A stretch of DNA of 64,000 nt. Source: Runella sp. MFBS21 (GTDB lineage Bacteria; Bacteroidota; Bacteroidia; Cytophagales; Spirosomataceae). The stretch lies in NCBI RefSeq assembly GCF_029433105.1, contig NZ_JARNTW010000022.1, positions 50,038 through 114,037 on the forward strand, in the 5' to 3' direction. A model generated the notes under the pieces. The model did no database searches, was not told where the DNA came from, and saw nothing but the letters and a program-made list of their open reading frames with translations. This document shows, one piece after another, positions 54,728 to 62,986 of this stretch (the first letter of the stretch is position 1; each line of letters opens with the position of its first letter). A program made the translations under genes and the position numbers.

Positions 54728-55300
54728 TAGTTTCGTTGTAGGTTAGAGTGAGTTGTTTTTAATAGAAAGTAACGTTTTACCATTTGGCACATATGAAAAT
54801 ATGGAAGGGACTAATACGCCAATGCATCCTTAAATATAAGAAGGTGGGAAAGTTCACCCTACCCTATCTTTAATTTATAAACAATATTCTGAGTTACCAA
54901 CACCTCCAGACCCCTATTGACAAAAACATAGTTTTTAAAGATTTTTTTGTTTTTCATCCAAAGGAAGGCGGGGATTTTCAGCACTAAACTTCATTAGAAA
55001 CATAAAATTTTATTTAGTACTTTACTGTCATAGAAGAAGGGGCCCGCCGCTCCTGCAAAACGGCTGTTGGCCGCTGGTGTTCTGTCTGCTCGTCTTTGTA
55101 AACCATTGTTAGTGTTGAATTTTAGGGTCATTGTCAGTTTACTTCTTATCTGCCTGTCGGGTTGTATAAGGCGTTTTTTGTTTTTTAAAAGGGTCGGTAT
55201 TTTTTTACAATTTTTATTGAGGTGTCATTGCAAGCTCTTGACAAAGATTTGGTCGGTACTTTGACTCGTAGGGCTTAGGTAATGTGCTTGAATAATCATT
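54728..55300. other. Non-coding left part of the cargo
   Basis: About 570 bp downstream of the dtcC-like stop and the left repeat. AT-rich, apart from a GC-rich stretch near 55039-55085 (GGGGCCCGCCGCTCC, GCTGTTGGCCGCTGG). A 65-residue hydrophobic frame at 55067-55264 has no credible start context. I see no gene. Confidence 0.5.
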
Positions 55301-56395
55301 CTATTTTAAAATATAATCTGAAATATCATCAATTAATTTCTTGAAACTATTCAATGCAATATTTTTTTCAGATTTACTCAAACTCAAAATGTATTGTACA
55401 AACGCCTCTTTGCAGTCATTCTTAACGCAGTTTAAAAATAAACTTTCTTCTTCAGTCAAACCTAATGTTTGTAAATAGTCTTTTAAAGATAATTCAAATT
55501 TATTCCATTGCTCAGGATTGGTGAGGATGCTATCAGCATTACTTCTTGGCTCTAACCAAAGTTGATTTTTTGCATATTCCCAAACACTTATGCTAAACAT
55601 TTCCTCCAAAGTTATAGGCAGGTCTAATCCTTTATTTTTGATAGGAATTATATGTCTTGCATACGAAGGGTTAAGCTTGATAAGTTTAAATGTTTTACTC
55701 TCAGCCGACTCATCTTTAATTACTCTCTTGACTTCATCCGTTGCTTTTTTTCCTGCTAAATCACCATCTAACAATCCAACAGCCTTAATGTAGTTGTCTG
55801 TTCTTCTGAGAGAATGAGCCCAAACAATTATTTGTCTTGCCACCCAACTTGCTCCTGCATTTGTTTCTGATCGAATAGTAATCAGGTCTAGTAAATCTGG
55901 TTTGAAAATTCCAATAGATTCTTTTAATATTCTCTCATCCGTTTTTCCCTCTACAAAAATTGTTGGTTTTATTTCTATTGTGGCACCCTGTTTAAAATTA
56001 CACTTAATTATGTGTTTTATTATTTCTATAATAGGTTTGTTCCATTCATTGCTTTCAGCTTTATAATTTACTATCTGCCAAATATTACTTAAATCTTTGC
56101 ATTCTTCTGAATATTGGCTTAAACTAATAATAAAGAATGGTGATTTAATAGTGGGCTTACGATTAATCTCTGATAAGAGATTTTTGCCTGTTTCTAAGCT
56201 AGGTTCTTCACCATTTCTAATTGGGAGATTAATGTCAAGAATTAGTAAGTCATATTGTTTTGAAATTAACTGTGTCTGAGCTGAAATGAAATCAATAGCA
56301 ATATTTACATAAATGTCATTTGACAATTTTCTAATTACTTTAAGGATGTTTGCAACTTTGTCATTGCTGTCGTCAACGATTAAAATATCAATCAT
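55301..56395 (-). CDS. Receiver-TOPRIM fusion, Detocs-like effector (DtcC role)
   Basis: A 364-aa response regulator. Residues 1-125 form a receiver: acidic pair D8/D9 (LIVDDS), phospho-acceptor D54 (LLILDINLP), conserved Lys near 112 (NYKAE). A TOPRIM-like domain follows (about 143-240): E149 in FVEGKTDE and the DGD pair at 210-212 in GLLDGDLAGKK, as in topoisomerase-primase and OLD nucleases. The C-terminal 120 residues are helical. By position it is the effector of a Detocs-like system; the usual PNP domain is absent. It probably cuts DNA or RNA when phosphorylated (inference). Overlaps the receiver gene by 8 bp. Confidence 0.8.
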   Translation of the reverse strand: MIDILIVDDSNDKVANILKVIRKLSNDIYVNIAIDFISAQTQLISKQYDLLILDINLPIRNGEEPSLETGKNLLSEINRKPTIKSPFFIISLSQYSEECKDLSNIWQIVNYKAESNEWNKPIIEIIKHIIKCNFKQGATIEIKPTIFVEGKTDERILKESIGIFKPDLLDLITIRSETNAGASWVARQIIVWAHSLRRTDNYIKAVGLLDGDLAGKKATDEVKRVIKDESAESKTFKLIKLNPSYARHIIPIKNKGLDLPITLEEMFSISVWEYAKNQLWLEPRSNADSILTNPEQWNKFELSLKDYLQTLGLTEEESLFLNCVKNDCKEAFVQYILSLSKSEKNIALNSFKKLIDDISDYILK

Positions 56396-56855
56396 TATTA
56401 AGGGCTTTTATCAATAATCTTAACTCATCTTGCCAGTTGTTTTCTCTTGCGTGGTAGAAAACCGAACCCATATATAAATCGGGAAACTCTTCTTTAAGTG
56501 AGTTGTCTATTTGAGATAACGTAATAGACAAATCACTTTCACCAAAATCATCAAACATTGTTATTAATATTGTTTTTAAAGGGCGTTTTTTTCTTATAAT
56601 TTCCCGTAATACCTTATAGCCTCCAAATTTCTCATAAGGTCCACCCGACTCTAATGGTGATTTGTCATAAGTGGGAATGCTCATATCAAGGAGTAATAAA
56701 TCAAATTCATTTTTAAGTATTTCCCTAATTCCACTTTGATATGATTCTCGGATAATAAAAATTTCGCAACTCAGTGTTTTAGTGATGAATTCTTTAATAT
56801 CTTCTATTTTTTTTGAATCATCCTCGATGAGTATAGTTTTAGTTTTCTTCATCAT
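56388..56855 (-). CDS. Stand-alone receiver protein, Detocs-like (DtcB role)
   Basis: A 155-aa protein made of a single receiver domain, with acidic residues E11/D12/D13 (LIEDDSKK), phospho-acceptor D57 (LLLLDMSIP) and a longer loop after it (TYDKSPLESGGPYEKFGG). No output domain. In Detocs the DtcB receiver is thought to draw phosphoryl groups from the kinase and so prevent accidental activation (recalled from the literature). Start at the tandem ATG (56855/56852); overlaps the kinase gene by 17 bp and the effector gene by 8 bp, implying coupled translation. Confidence 0.82.
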   Translation of the reverse strand: MMKKTKTILIEDDSKKIEDIKEFITKTLSCEIFIIRESYQSGIREILKNEFDLLLLDMSIPTYDKSPLESGGPYEKFGGYKVLREIIRKKRPLKTILITMFDDFGESDLSITLSQIDNSLKEEFPDLYMGSVFYHARENNWQDELRLLIKALNND

Positions 56856-59800
56856 ATTTTGGGATATTTAAAAATTCAATTGATAATTTAATTGTGAGAA
56901 AATTGTCTTGTATGCTGAAGTCAAAATGATAAGACTCACAGCCCAAATCGAAAGCTATTATCCTTCTTATCTTATTGAAGCCACTGCCACCTTCAATATC
57001 AATGTTTTCAAAGTCATCTGATGAAATATCCCATTTGTTCTTAACTTGTTGTAATTTGTTTCTTAAATCATCTTTGTTGACTTTGTCTGATAAATTATTT
57101 CTAAATGAGATTTCTAAAAACTCATCATCTGTTACTTTAGATGAAATCTCAATATCTAATTCACTTGGATGAACTTTAGAGTGGTTTATAATATTGTCTA
57201 GTAAAATTCTACATATATAAATTATGTGAATAGTCCCAACCATTGGTATTGAGTTTTCTTCAATAATTTTCGGGTTTAGTCGGCTGTTTGGGTAAATTGT
57301 ATTTGTGATTTGAATAGCCGTTTGAATTAAAACCTTCAAGTCTAGTATTAAATCTTTGCTTGTATTTGAAAGAAAAAACCATTCAGATATATTCTTTAGT
57401 TCATTTTGTATTTTAGTACCACATAGTCCAATTGCATTTGTCAATTCAGGGAAACTTAATGAGCCAATTATATCTTTTACATCAGTATTAAAATCTTGAA
57501 GAATCCTGTTGTAATTGTCTTTTACCTCACTGTTTATTATATCTCTTATTTTTGATAGTAACTTCTCAGTGTTTCTCTGTAAGTATTCAAAAACAAAGCT
57601 CAAAAAAATGTTATGGTCCTTGATGTTCTCTCTTGCTGTGGCAAACAGAAATGCTAACTCATTATTTGATATGCTATAATCAAATAGTGCTTTGGATTTC
57701 TTTAAATGTTTTTCTGTCTTAACCTGAATTAATTCTTTAATTAGGAACTCAGTATACTCGTCTATGGATCTTGAAAATTTTTTTATTGACTCTTGTATTT
57801 TCGTCCTTTTGTCCATTAAAGCAGATGGGGTTGCATTATTCCAAGCGTCAATTTCCAAATAGACATTGTCTTTATCTCTTTGTGAAATAATATTTTCAGA
57901 TTCAAAAGTACTTCTAATATGATTAAGTAAAGTCCCGTGCCTTATTCGTGTACTTAAATATCCATCCAAACCATATTCTTTGCTTAAAAGAAACTTGTCT
58001 CTTATTTCAAAAAATATTACTTTAAATGAGATAAATGCTGGGTCGTTAGTGTATACTACCTTAGTGCCTAATAGCTCATCTAAATTTGCATTTGATAATT
58101 CATTAAGAAGCTGGGCTGAAGTATCAATACCCCGGAGTTCATTGTTTTTACTATATGTTTCGATTTCTTTATAACGGTTAAAAGCTTCTTTTACATTGTT
58201 TGTTTCATTATTTCTAAGCTGTTGAACATTTACTGTTATTCTGCCCTTATTTACCTCTCTTATTGCTTTCCTTATATTAACATTTTGGTTTAACTCAGTT
58301 ATTTCTTTAATATATGAATCTTCATTCTCATTGTCTATCACAATTAATTTATTGAGAATATTAAGCCTCTCATTTTCTATATCATCAGTTCCATTAAAAT
58401 GATATGAATGGTGCATTACTTCTATAGTACAAACCTCCTTAAGAAAAAAAATCATTTTTTTGTCAGGTGTTTCAATCTTATTAAATAAATCTGTAGGTCG
58501 TGATATGAACTGATTTTCTAAGTAAGTATCATATGCTACATATTGCTGATATGAATCAATTGATGCTACTTTGTAAAAAATTGGTAACTCAATAAGCTCT
58601 GCTAATTTTTCTATTTCCCCATTTTCAATTGCTTCTAAAAGTTTAATTTTATTTAGCCTTTTGGTGGTTTCTTTTTTCTTTAAAAATTGTTTTACAAAAA
58701 GGCAACAGGCTTCTTTGTTTAACTTTAACTTGATATAGCACCTAAACAGATTAACAATTAATTCTTCTTCGTACATTGAATTGATAGGATTCATTTTGAG
58801 TAATGACTCAAAATGAATCATTGCTTCTTTAAATTTTAATGCTTTCATTAATGCCCTGCCAAAATGCAATTCTCTTTTTGAGATGGTTAAGTTTGAGTTT
58901 ATAGCTATCGCTTCATAGTTTCCATTTATTATGTTTGATAAAATTTTAACTGAAATTTCTAACTCTCTATTTTTAGATAATTCACGAATGATATCGTCAA
59001 TATTTTGTTTGTCTGAATAGTAAATAATTCTTGGATTTTGTATTTCTGAATGTATTATATATTGTATTGTAAATAATTTGTTACCATTGCTAACCGATGT
59101 CGATGATTTTATCAGACTTAAGAATTGTTTTGACCAATTTGTGGCAGAAAATGAAGTGCAAATTTTTAAACCTAAATCTATTGTTTGTTCAATTTTATCT
59201 TGACTTGTATAAATATTAAATAATGTAGTTAGTATATTCTTTATATGCGTAGGAAAATTGCTAAAACTCGCTTCTAAGTTACTTTCAATAATAGATTTTA
59301 TGTAAATCTCATAAACCTCAATTATACTTGGGTATAAAAGAATGAGTTTTTGGGCATTCGAAATGCAGTACTTATAATTGCCTATAGAATATTCATTAAT
59401 ATATTGGCTTATTTCATAATTAGTAGGTATTTTATTTATAAAAGAATAATCTTTAATACTTAAAATTTGACAAAGCTGAGTGTCCTCAGGAAATAATTCA
59501 TGAAGTTCTTTTGTGATAAGTAATAAGATGCCTGAATATTCGCTGAAGTGTGATGTTAGTAATTCTGATAATACGTCCTTTAAAATTAAATATCTGTCTA
59601 CTAAAGGCGAAGAGCTTTCTACGAAAAGCAGAAATGCTAAGTTTTCGTAGCCAGTAAAAGCAGAGTAGTTTAGACGAAAGCATAAGTATTCATATAGTAA
59701 GGGATGATGGTGTTGGAGTTCACTAATTTGATTACTAAAGATATTTAAATACCTGAAATATGAGATTTTGGTTTCTGCTTTCTTGCTTAAATTTTCAATA

Positions 59801-60300
59801 AATAGTAATACCAGTGGGTCTTTAACGATTTCTGAAAGCGAACTTACTTCATTCCAGTTTGATTGGACTCCTTCCTTATGTTCTTTTAATAGTAATTTGT
59901 TTTCAATTAACCAATGAGACTTCCCTGTAAGTTTTTCAATTTCTTGTAGCATGCTTTCAGCCAAGTCGTAATTTTCTAATAAAAAAGCTGACTCAAAATC
60001 GCTTTTTAATTTAATGAAAGATTTGATAGTTAGTTTATTTTCCCCAAGATTAATTAAATAAAAAGCTGATTCTCCAATAAAATTTCCTGAAAATGGGGCT
60101 GTTTTCTGCTTTCTTAGGTCAGAATAATTTTTTGCTACTAGGTTACTTCTAAATATTGACTTTATGAATGGGTGATTAGAAATGTTTTTATAAATCTTTT
60201 TAATTTTTAATAAATCATCTTCTTGTTTTAAATGTCTTAGTAGCAAGTAATTGTCATACTTTGGATGGAATAAATGTTTTCTATATTCTTCAATATTCAT
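56839..60300 (-). CDS. Large sensor with C-terminal HATPase, Detocs-like (DtcA role)
   Basis: A 1153-aa soluble protein. The N-terminal 650 residues are helical and TPR-like (for example FGRALMKALKFKEAMIHFESLLKMNP near 500), the middle is a helical linker, and the last 140 residues form a histidine-kinase-type ATPase: N-box ILLDNIINHSKV near 1033-1044 and G-box EGGSGFNKIRRII near 1104-1116. I cannot identify a canonical H-box histidine. It is the probable phage sensor and kinase of a Detocs-like system. ATG at 60300; a TTG two codons upstream is ignored. Codon use is AT-rich, unlike the neighbouring core genes. Confidence 0.8.
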   Translation of the reverse strand: MNIEEYRKHLFHPKYDNYLLLRHLKQEDDLLKIKKIYKNISNHPFIKSIFRSNLVAKNYSDLRKQKTAPFSGNFIGESAFYLINLGENKLTIKSFIKLKSDFESAFLLENYDLAESMLQEIEKLTGKSHWLIENKLLLKEHKEGVQSNWNEVSSLSEIVKDPLVLLFIENLSKKAETKISYFRYLNIFSNQISELQHHHPLLYEYLCFRLNYSAFTGYENLAFLLFVESSSPLVDRYLILKDVLSELLTSHFSEYSGILLLITKELHELFPEDTQLCQILSIKDYSFINKIPTNYEISQYINEYSIGNYKYCISNAQKLILLYPSIIEVYEIYIKSIIESNLEASFSNFPTHIKNILTTLFNIYTSQDKIEQTIDLGLKICTSFSATNWSKQFLSLIKSSTSVSNGNKLFTIQYIIHSEIQNPRIIYYSDKQNIDDIIRELSKNRELEISVKILSNIINGNYEAIAINSNLTISKRELHFGRALMKALKFKEAMIHFESLLKMNPINSMYEEELIVNLFRCYIKLKLNKEACCLFVKQFLKKKETTKRLNKIKLLEAIENGEIEKLAELIELPIFYKVASIDSYQQYVAYDTYLENQFISRPTDLFNKIETPDKKMIFFLKEVCTIEVMHHSYHFNGTDDIENERLNILNKLIVIDNENEDSYIKEITELNQNVNIRKAIREVNKGRITVNVQQLRNNETNNVKEAFNRYKEIETYSKNNELRGIDTSAQLLNELSNANLDELLGTKVVYTNDPAFISFKVIFFEIRDKFLLSKEYGLDGYLSTRIRHGTLLNHIRSTFESENIISQRDKDNVYLEIDAWNNATPSALMDKRTKIQESIKKFSRSIDEYTEFLIKELIQVKTEKHLKKSKALFDYSISNNELAFLFATARENIKDHNIFLSFVFEYLQRNTEKLLSKIRDIINSEVKDNYNRILQDFNTDVKDIIGSLSFPELTNAIGLCGTKIQNELKNISEWFFLSNTSKDLILDLKVLIQTAIQITNTIYPNSRLNPKIIEENSIPMVGTIHIIYICRILLDNIINHSKVHPSELDIEISSKVTDDEFLEISFRNNLSDKVNKDDLRNKLQQVKNKWDISSDDFENIDIEGGSGFNKIRRIIAFDLGCESYHFDFSIQDNFLTIKLSIEFLNIPKYDEEN

Positions 60301-60303
60301 ACT

Positions 60304-60311
60304 CAAATTTA
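60304..60311 (-). promoter_or_regulatory. Possible -7 box of the sensor gene
   Basis: TAAATTTG on the minus strand fits TAnnTTTG and lies only 3 nt before the ATG, so a transcript from it would be leaderless. No clear -33 element at the usual distance. Tentative. Confidence 0.3.
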
Positions 60312-60590
60312 GTTAAGTGTTATGAGGGAGTTATTCTTTTAGCTTTGCGGAAGGGTGTCTTTGTTCGTTAGGGAGGGGCAAATGTGTTACTTGCAATTGG
60401 TATAAAATTGTTTTTAAATGCGGGTAGAAAAAAATAAAAAATATAAGCTCAATAATGAATATCGGCTTAATTATTGTTCGTTTAAAATATCGTTTCTATG
60501 TCTTTATTCAACTGTCAAAAAGGTTTACTTTTTCTGTTACCCGTTTACTGGGCATTTAGTTGTCTTTATACACTTACTACCAACGGTTCT

Positions 60591-60656
60591 GGGCTTGTAG
60601 CAGGTGGGAAATTTGAAACTCGAAAGTCTGAACGTTAGCCCACTTGCGACAAACCC
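60591..60656. repeat. Imperfect long hairpin, attC-like
   Basis: GGGCTTGTAGCAGGTGGG (60591-60608) matches the complement of CCCACTTGCGACAAACCC (60639-60656) at 15 of 18 positions, across a 30-nt spacer. It is bracketed by AAC (60582) and GTT (60659). The shape recalls integron attC sites, but the RYYYAAC/GTTRRRY boxes are not canonical. It lies in the 535-bp gap between the sensor and the DUF4145 gene, which otherwise shows no gene. Confidence 0.5.
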
Positions 60657-60835
60657 GTGTTATCCGCATCTGCTTTTTTGTCTGCAGATAAAATGCCCCT
60701 AGAAACAAAGCAAATTGCGAGTATAAATGTTATCATTAGCGTCTTTAATGTGTCTAGTAGAATAACAAAAATGCTTAAAATAAAAACAATTTGACCAACT
60801 ATTGTAAACTTAACAGATTGTCAAATTTCTAAAAT

Positions 60836-61510
60836 TTAATTCATTTCGGCATTCATTGATTTCGTTTGTTCTTCAAGTTCAATCCATGAAATAGACAAAT
60901 ATATAAACTGTTTTAAATCTTTTAAATCCTTATTTTGCCATTTTCTAACATAATGAGCTTCGTCATTTCCAAGCCAAAAGGCTTTTGTTGCACTATTCTT
61001 TATGTTGTCATTTGTTATAAAGTCGTTGATTACTTTTTGTAGCCTGTGATCGTTTGCTATTTGTTCTGATTTGTCTGTGAACTGTAAAATAAGGTAATCT
61101 TTTATCAAAAATTCAAGTGCTTTTCGATAGCCAACTCCACAAATTTCTAATAAATCATGTTGTTCAGCAATGTAAGCCTCGTTATAAATTTGGCAAAATT
61201 TTGGGGATATGTTTTTTATGATTTCCGAAAAGTCCTTGTTTTTAAACCTTCCAAATGATGTTTGATTTTGAAATATGAATTGATTATGGTCGTGTTGAGC
61301 ATTTTTATAAAAAGCTATAAAAGGCATATTGCAATTTTTCTCATCTGGACACGATAATAGAGCATAAGAAAATTCGACTCGTCCGTGATATAAAAAAATA
61401 GGTATTGGTTGTATTTTAGAATGACAATGTGGGCACTCTTTTGGAAAATCAAATAGAAAATGTCGGTGTCCTTTATTACAAGAAATATTGCTATTATCGT
61501 TTTTTGTCAT
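60836..61510 (-). CDS. DUF4145-like protein with zinc-ribbon N-terminus
   Basis: A 224-aa protein. Cys/His pairs (CNKGHRH, CPHCH near 27-31, CPDEKNC near 54-60) suggest a zinc ribbon, and residues 100-210 carry DUF4145 features: SPKFCQIYNEAYIAEQ and GVGYRKALEFLIKDYL, then a helical end with NDEAHYVRKW. DUF4145 proteins are HEPN-like helical folds often next to restriction or defence genes; a nuclease role is not shown. It lies 535 bp upstream of the kinase on the same strand, so it is not clearly in that operon. Confidence 0.75.
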   Translation of the reverse strand: MTKNDNSNISCNKGHRHFLFDFPKECPHCHSKIQPIPIFLYHGRVEFSYALLSCPDEKNCNMPFIAFYKNAQHDHNQFIFQNQTSFGRFKNKDFSEIIKNISPKFCQIYNEAYIAEQHDLLEICGVGYRKALEFLIKDYLILQFTDKSEQIANDHRLQKVINDFITNDNIKNSATKAFWLGNDEAHYVRKWQNKDLKDLKQFIYLSISWIELEEQTKSMNAEMN

Positions 61511-61714
61511 AAGTGCCTAAAAGTGTAAAATTGTCAAATGGGTGTCTTTTTTGCACTTGCACCCAACATAATATAGACGCAACTATTACGCCTATACCCC
61601 AAATATACCCACTTTCAATAAAATGTACCTAATAATTTCATAGGATGTTATGCAATTTTTTTTTCAAAATGAGCAACAGCTAAACAGACATGGCATTTTT
61701 AGCCCAAAATCGCC
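61511..61714. other. Non-coding right part of the cargo
   Basis: About 200 bp, AT-rich. A short inverted pair GGGTG / CACCC (61541-61565) is too weak for a terminator. I see no gene. Confidence 0.5.
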
Positions 61715-61837
61715 CATTTTGCTATCATTTTGGGGTTGCAAAAATGTAGCTACAGCTGAAAGTTTGGAAAAAATGCTATCAAAATCCTTGCTCAGGGACA
61801 AAAATTTTTCAAGTCCGGGCATGAATTTGCTATCAAA
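61715..61837. repeat. Right copy of the island-internal direct repeat (R)
   Basis: Begins with the same CATTTTGCTATCATTTTG as the left copy (54594) and ends TTGCTATCAAA (61827-61837). GCTATCA recurs at 61721, 61775 and 61829; a further reversed copy lies at 62349-62355 (TTTGATAGCAAA). L and R are about 7.1 kb apart and frame the defence cargo. Confidence 0.75.
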
Positions 61838-61874
61838 AAAAAGAAGGCTGCACCCAATGAAATGGGGCAGCCTT
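61835..61874 (-). terminator. Terminator of the small membrane protein gene
   Basis: AAGGCTGCACCC (61844-61855) pairs with GGGGCAGCCTT (61864-61874) with one bulged A; on the minus strand an eight-T tract follows. Its T-tract adjoins the right direct repeat. It terminates the gene at 61884-62174. Confidence 0.75.
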
Positions 61875-61883
61875 TTGGGGGGC

Positions 61884-62174
61884 TTACTTCTTTTTAGCAG
61901 CCGCGATACGGCTAAATACCATTATCGGAATTCCTATGACCATCACTATGACCATCACTATTGCCACCAGTAGTATGACGAACAATGTTTTGGCATATCG
62001 CCTTAGGGGGCGTAGAAAAATGGAAACAATCAGTAAAACAGCACTTACAGCCCCCACCCCGATGCTACTGTTCCATAGTTTGGAGATAACATCCTCTTTT
62101 CTAATGATGTTGGGGTTAACCGCGTCGTCTTGGGTCGTAGGAGGGGGTGATAACCCATTGGCAGTATCAGCCAT
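61884..62174 (-). CDS. Small membrane protein, unrecognised
   Basis: A 96-aa protein: Pro/Thr-rich polar N-terminus (MADTANGLSPPPTTQDDAVN), two hydrophobic helices (about 38-54, SIGVGAVSAVLLIVSIF, and 63-88, LFVILLVAIVMVIVMVIGIPIMVF), and a basic end RIAAAKKK. I do not recognise the family. It is the last gene of a minus-strand cassette; a coat or pore-type protein of a mobile element is possible but unproven. Confidence 0.55.
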   Translation of the reverse strand: MADTANGLSPPPTTQDDAVNPNIIRKEDVISKLWNSSIGVGAVSAVLLIVSIFLRPLRRYAKTLFVILLVAIVMVIVMVIGIPIMVFSRIAAAKKK

Positions 62175-62252
62175 GTTGAAAGAAATTTAAAAGTGGAACC
62201 ATATAAAAATACCCCTTTCGGGCAATCAGGGTCATTGGAGGATTTTTTTAAC

Positions 62253-62281
62253 AAACCTCCCTGCCATCGGCAGAGAGGTTT
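62253..62281. repeat. Hairpin in the gap between small genes
   Basis: AAACCTCCCTGCC (62253-62265) with GGCAGAGAGGTTT (62269-62281), one mismatch, 3-nt loop. No good T-tract on the minus strand; perhaps a transcript-processing or weak termination structure. Confidence 0.45.
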
Positions 62282-62374
62282 TGTACCACCCAAAAAATAA
62301 AACCTAAGAATGAGAAACCTATCCCTCAAACGAAAGATAGATTTACTTTGATAGCAAACAAAAAAAGACGCCCC

Positions 62375-62644
62375 CTAAACCTCATGAGCCACTTCGCCAA
62401 AGGGCTGGACAATGGCCTCATTTGACAAGGAATACAAGACAAAAAATTCATTCAATCGTGGGCCTTTATGGGCAGGTTTGACCAAATGCGTCGCTTTGGT
62501 GTGTTGCAGCTCAGAAAGCAGCTTTCGCGGGCATTTTTGGTAAAAAATAGACCTGTTTAGCCCCAATTTCTTCAAAGCTTTGGAAATCACCCACCCCCTT
62601 TCGACCATGTCCAACAAAATAGGAAATGCCTGCTCGTACTTCAT
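62375..62644 (-). CDS. Small HTH-like protein
   Basis: An 89-aa protein. Residues 1-45 (MKYEQAFPILLDMVERGWVI then SKALKKLGLNRSIFYQKCP) look like a helix-turn-helix of the kind found in phage terminase small subunits and small regulators. The rest is undefined. It overlaps the upstream gene by 4 bp (ATGA), indicating an operon. Function unknown. Confidence 0.55.
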   Translation of the reverse strand: MKYEQAFPILLDMVERGWVISKALKKLGLNRSIFYQKCPRKLLSELQHTKATHLVKPAHKGPRLNEFFVLYSLSNEAIVQPFGEVAHEV

Positions 62645-62976
62645 GCTTTGAGTTGGTTAGGCTTGACCCAAATCTTGAAGGGTTGACGTCGATTTTTGAA
62701 CCACCCCGCCAACACCATCCAATCTTGGCACCACCCCTTTCCATAGCGAAGAATACACCAAAAAGAAAGGGTAGGGAGTTGGATTTCCACCCTCGTAACT
62801 TTACCCAAGCCGTCGGTTTGTCGTTGTCCCGTGGGCGTACCTAGCTTGAAACCTTGGGGCAAGCTCAAAGTCGGTAAGCGGGTAGGACAAACGGGCAAGG
62901 CCATTCCCTTAATCTGGTTGTGATGAGGGTAGATGATGATAAACAAAGGGCTGAGGGCACAAACGGGGGATTTCAT
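62641..62976 (-). CDS. Hypothetical protein, 111 aa
   Basis: Starts 10 bp after the stop of the duplicated-domain protein and ends in an ATGA overlap with the HTH-like gene. The sequence is Pro/Thr-rich with Trp/Cys-rich patches (SFWCILRYGKGWCQDWMVLAGWF) and a basic end. I see no known domain. The ATG at 62976 is chosen from gene spacing; 62904 is an alternative. Confidence 0.5.
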   Translation of the reverse strand: MKSPVCALSPLFIIIYPHHNQIKGMALPVCPTRLPTLSLPQGFKLGTPTGQRQTDGLGKVTRVEIQLPTLSFWCILRYGKGWCQDWMVLAGWFKNRRQPFKIWVKPNQLKA

Positions 62977-62986
62977 GGAAAAGGGA

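Noticed and set aside
55067..55264. 65-residue hydrophobic reading frame
   Set aside because: Plausible start context and codon pattern are missing, and part of it lies in a GC-rich non-coding stretch.
55301..56395. OLD-family (Gabija-like) nuclease
   Set aside because: The TOPRIM-like part resembles OLD proteins, but the N-terminal ABC ATPase is absent and a receiver is present instead.
60418..60600. 60-residue reading frame upstream of the sensor gene
   Set aside because: Runs into the attC-like hairpin, has a low-complexity Lys/Asn start and no family features.
61650..61973. 107-residue reading frame across the right repeat
   Set aside because: It covers the direct repeat, a terminator and the antisense of the membrane protein gene; a shadow frame.
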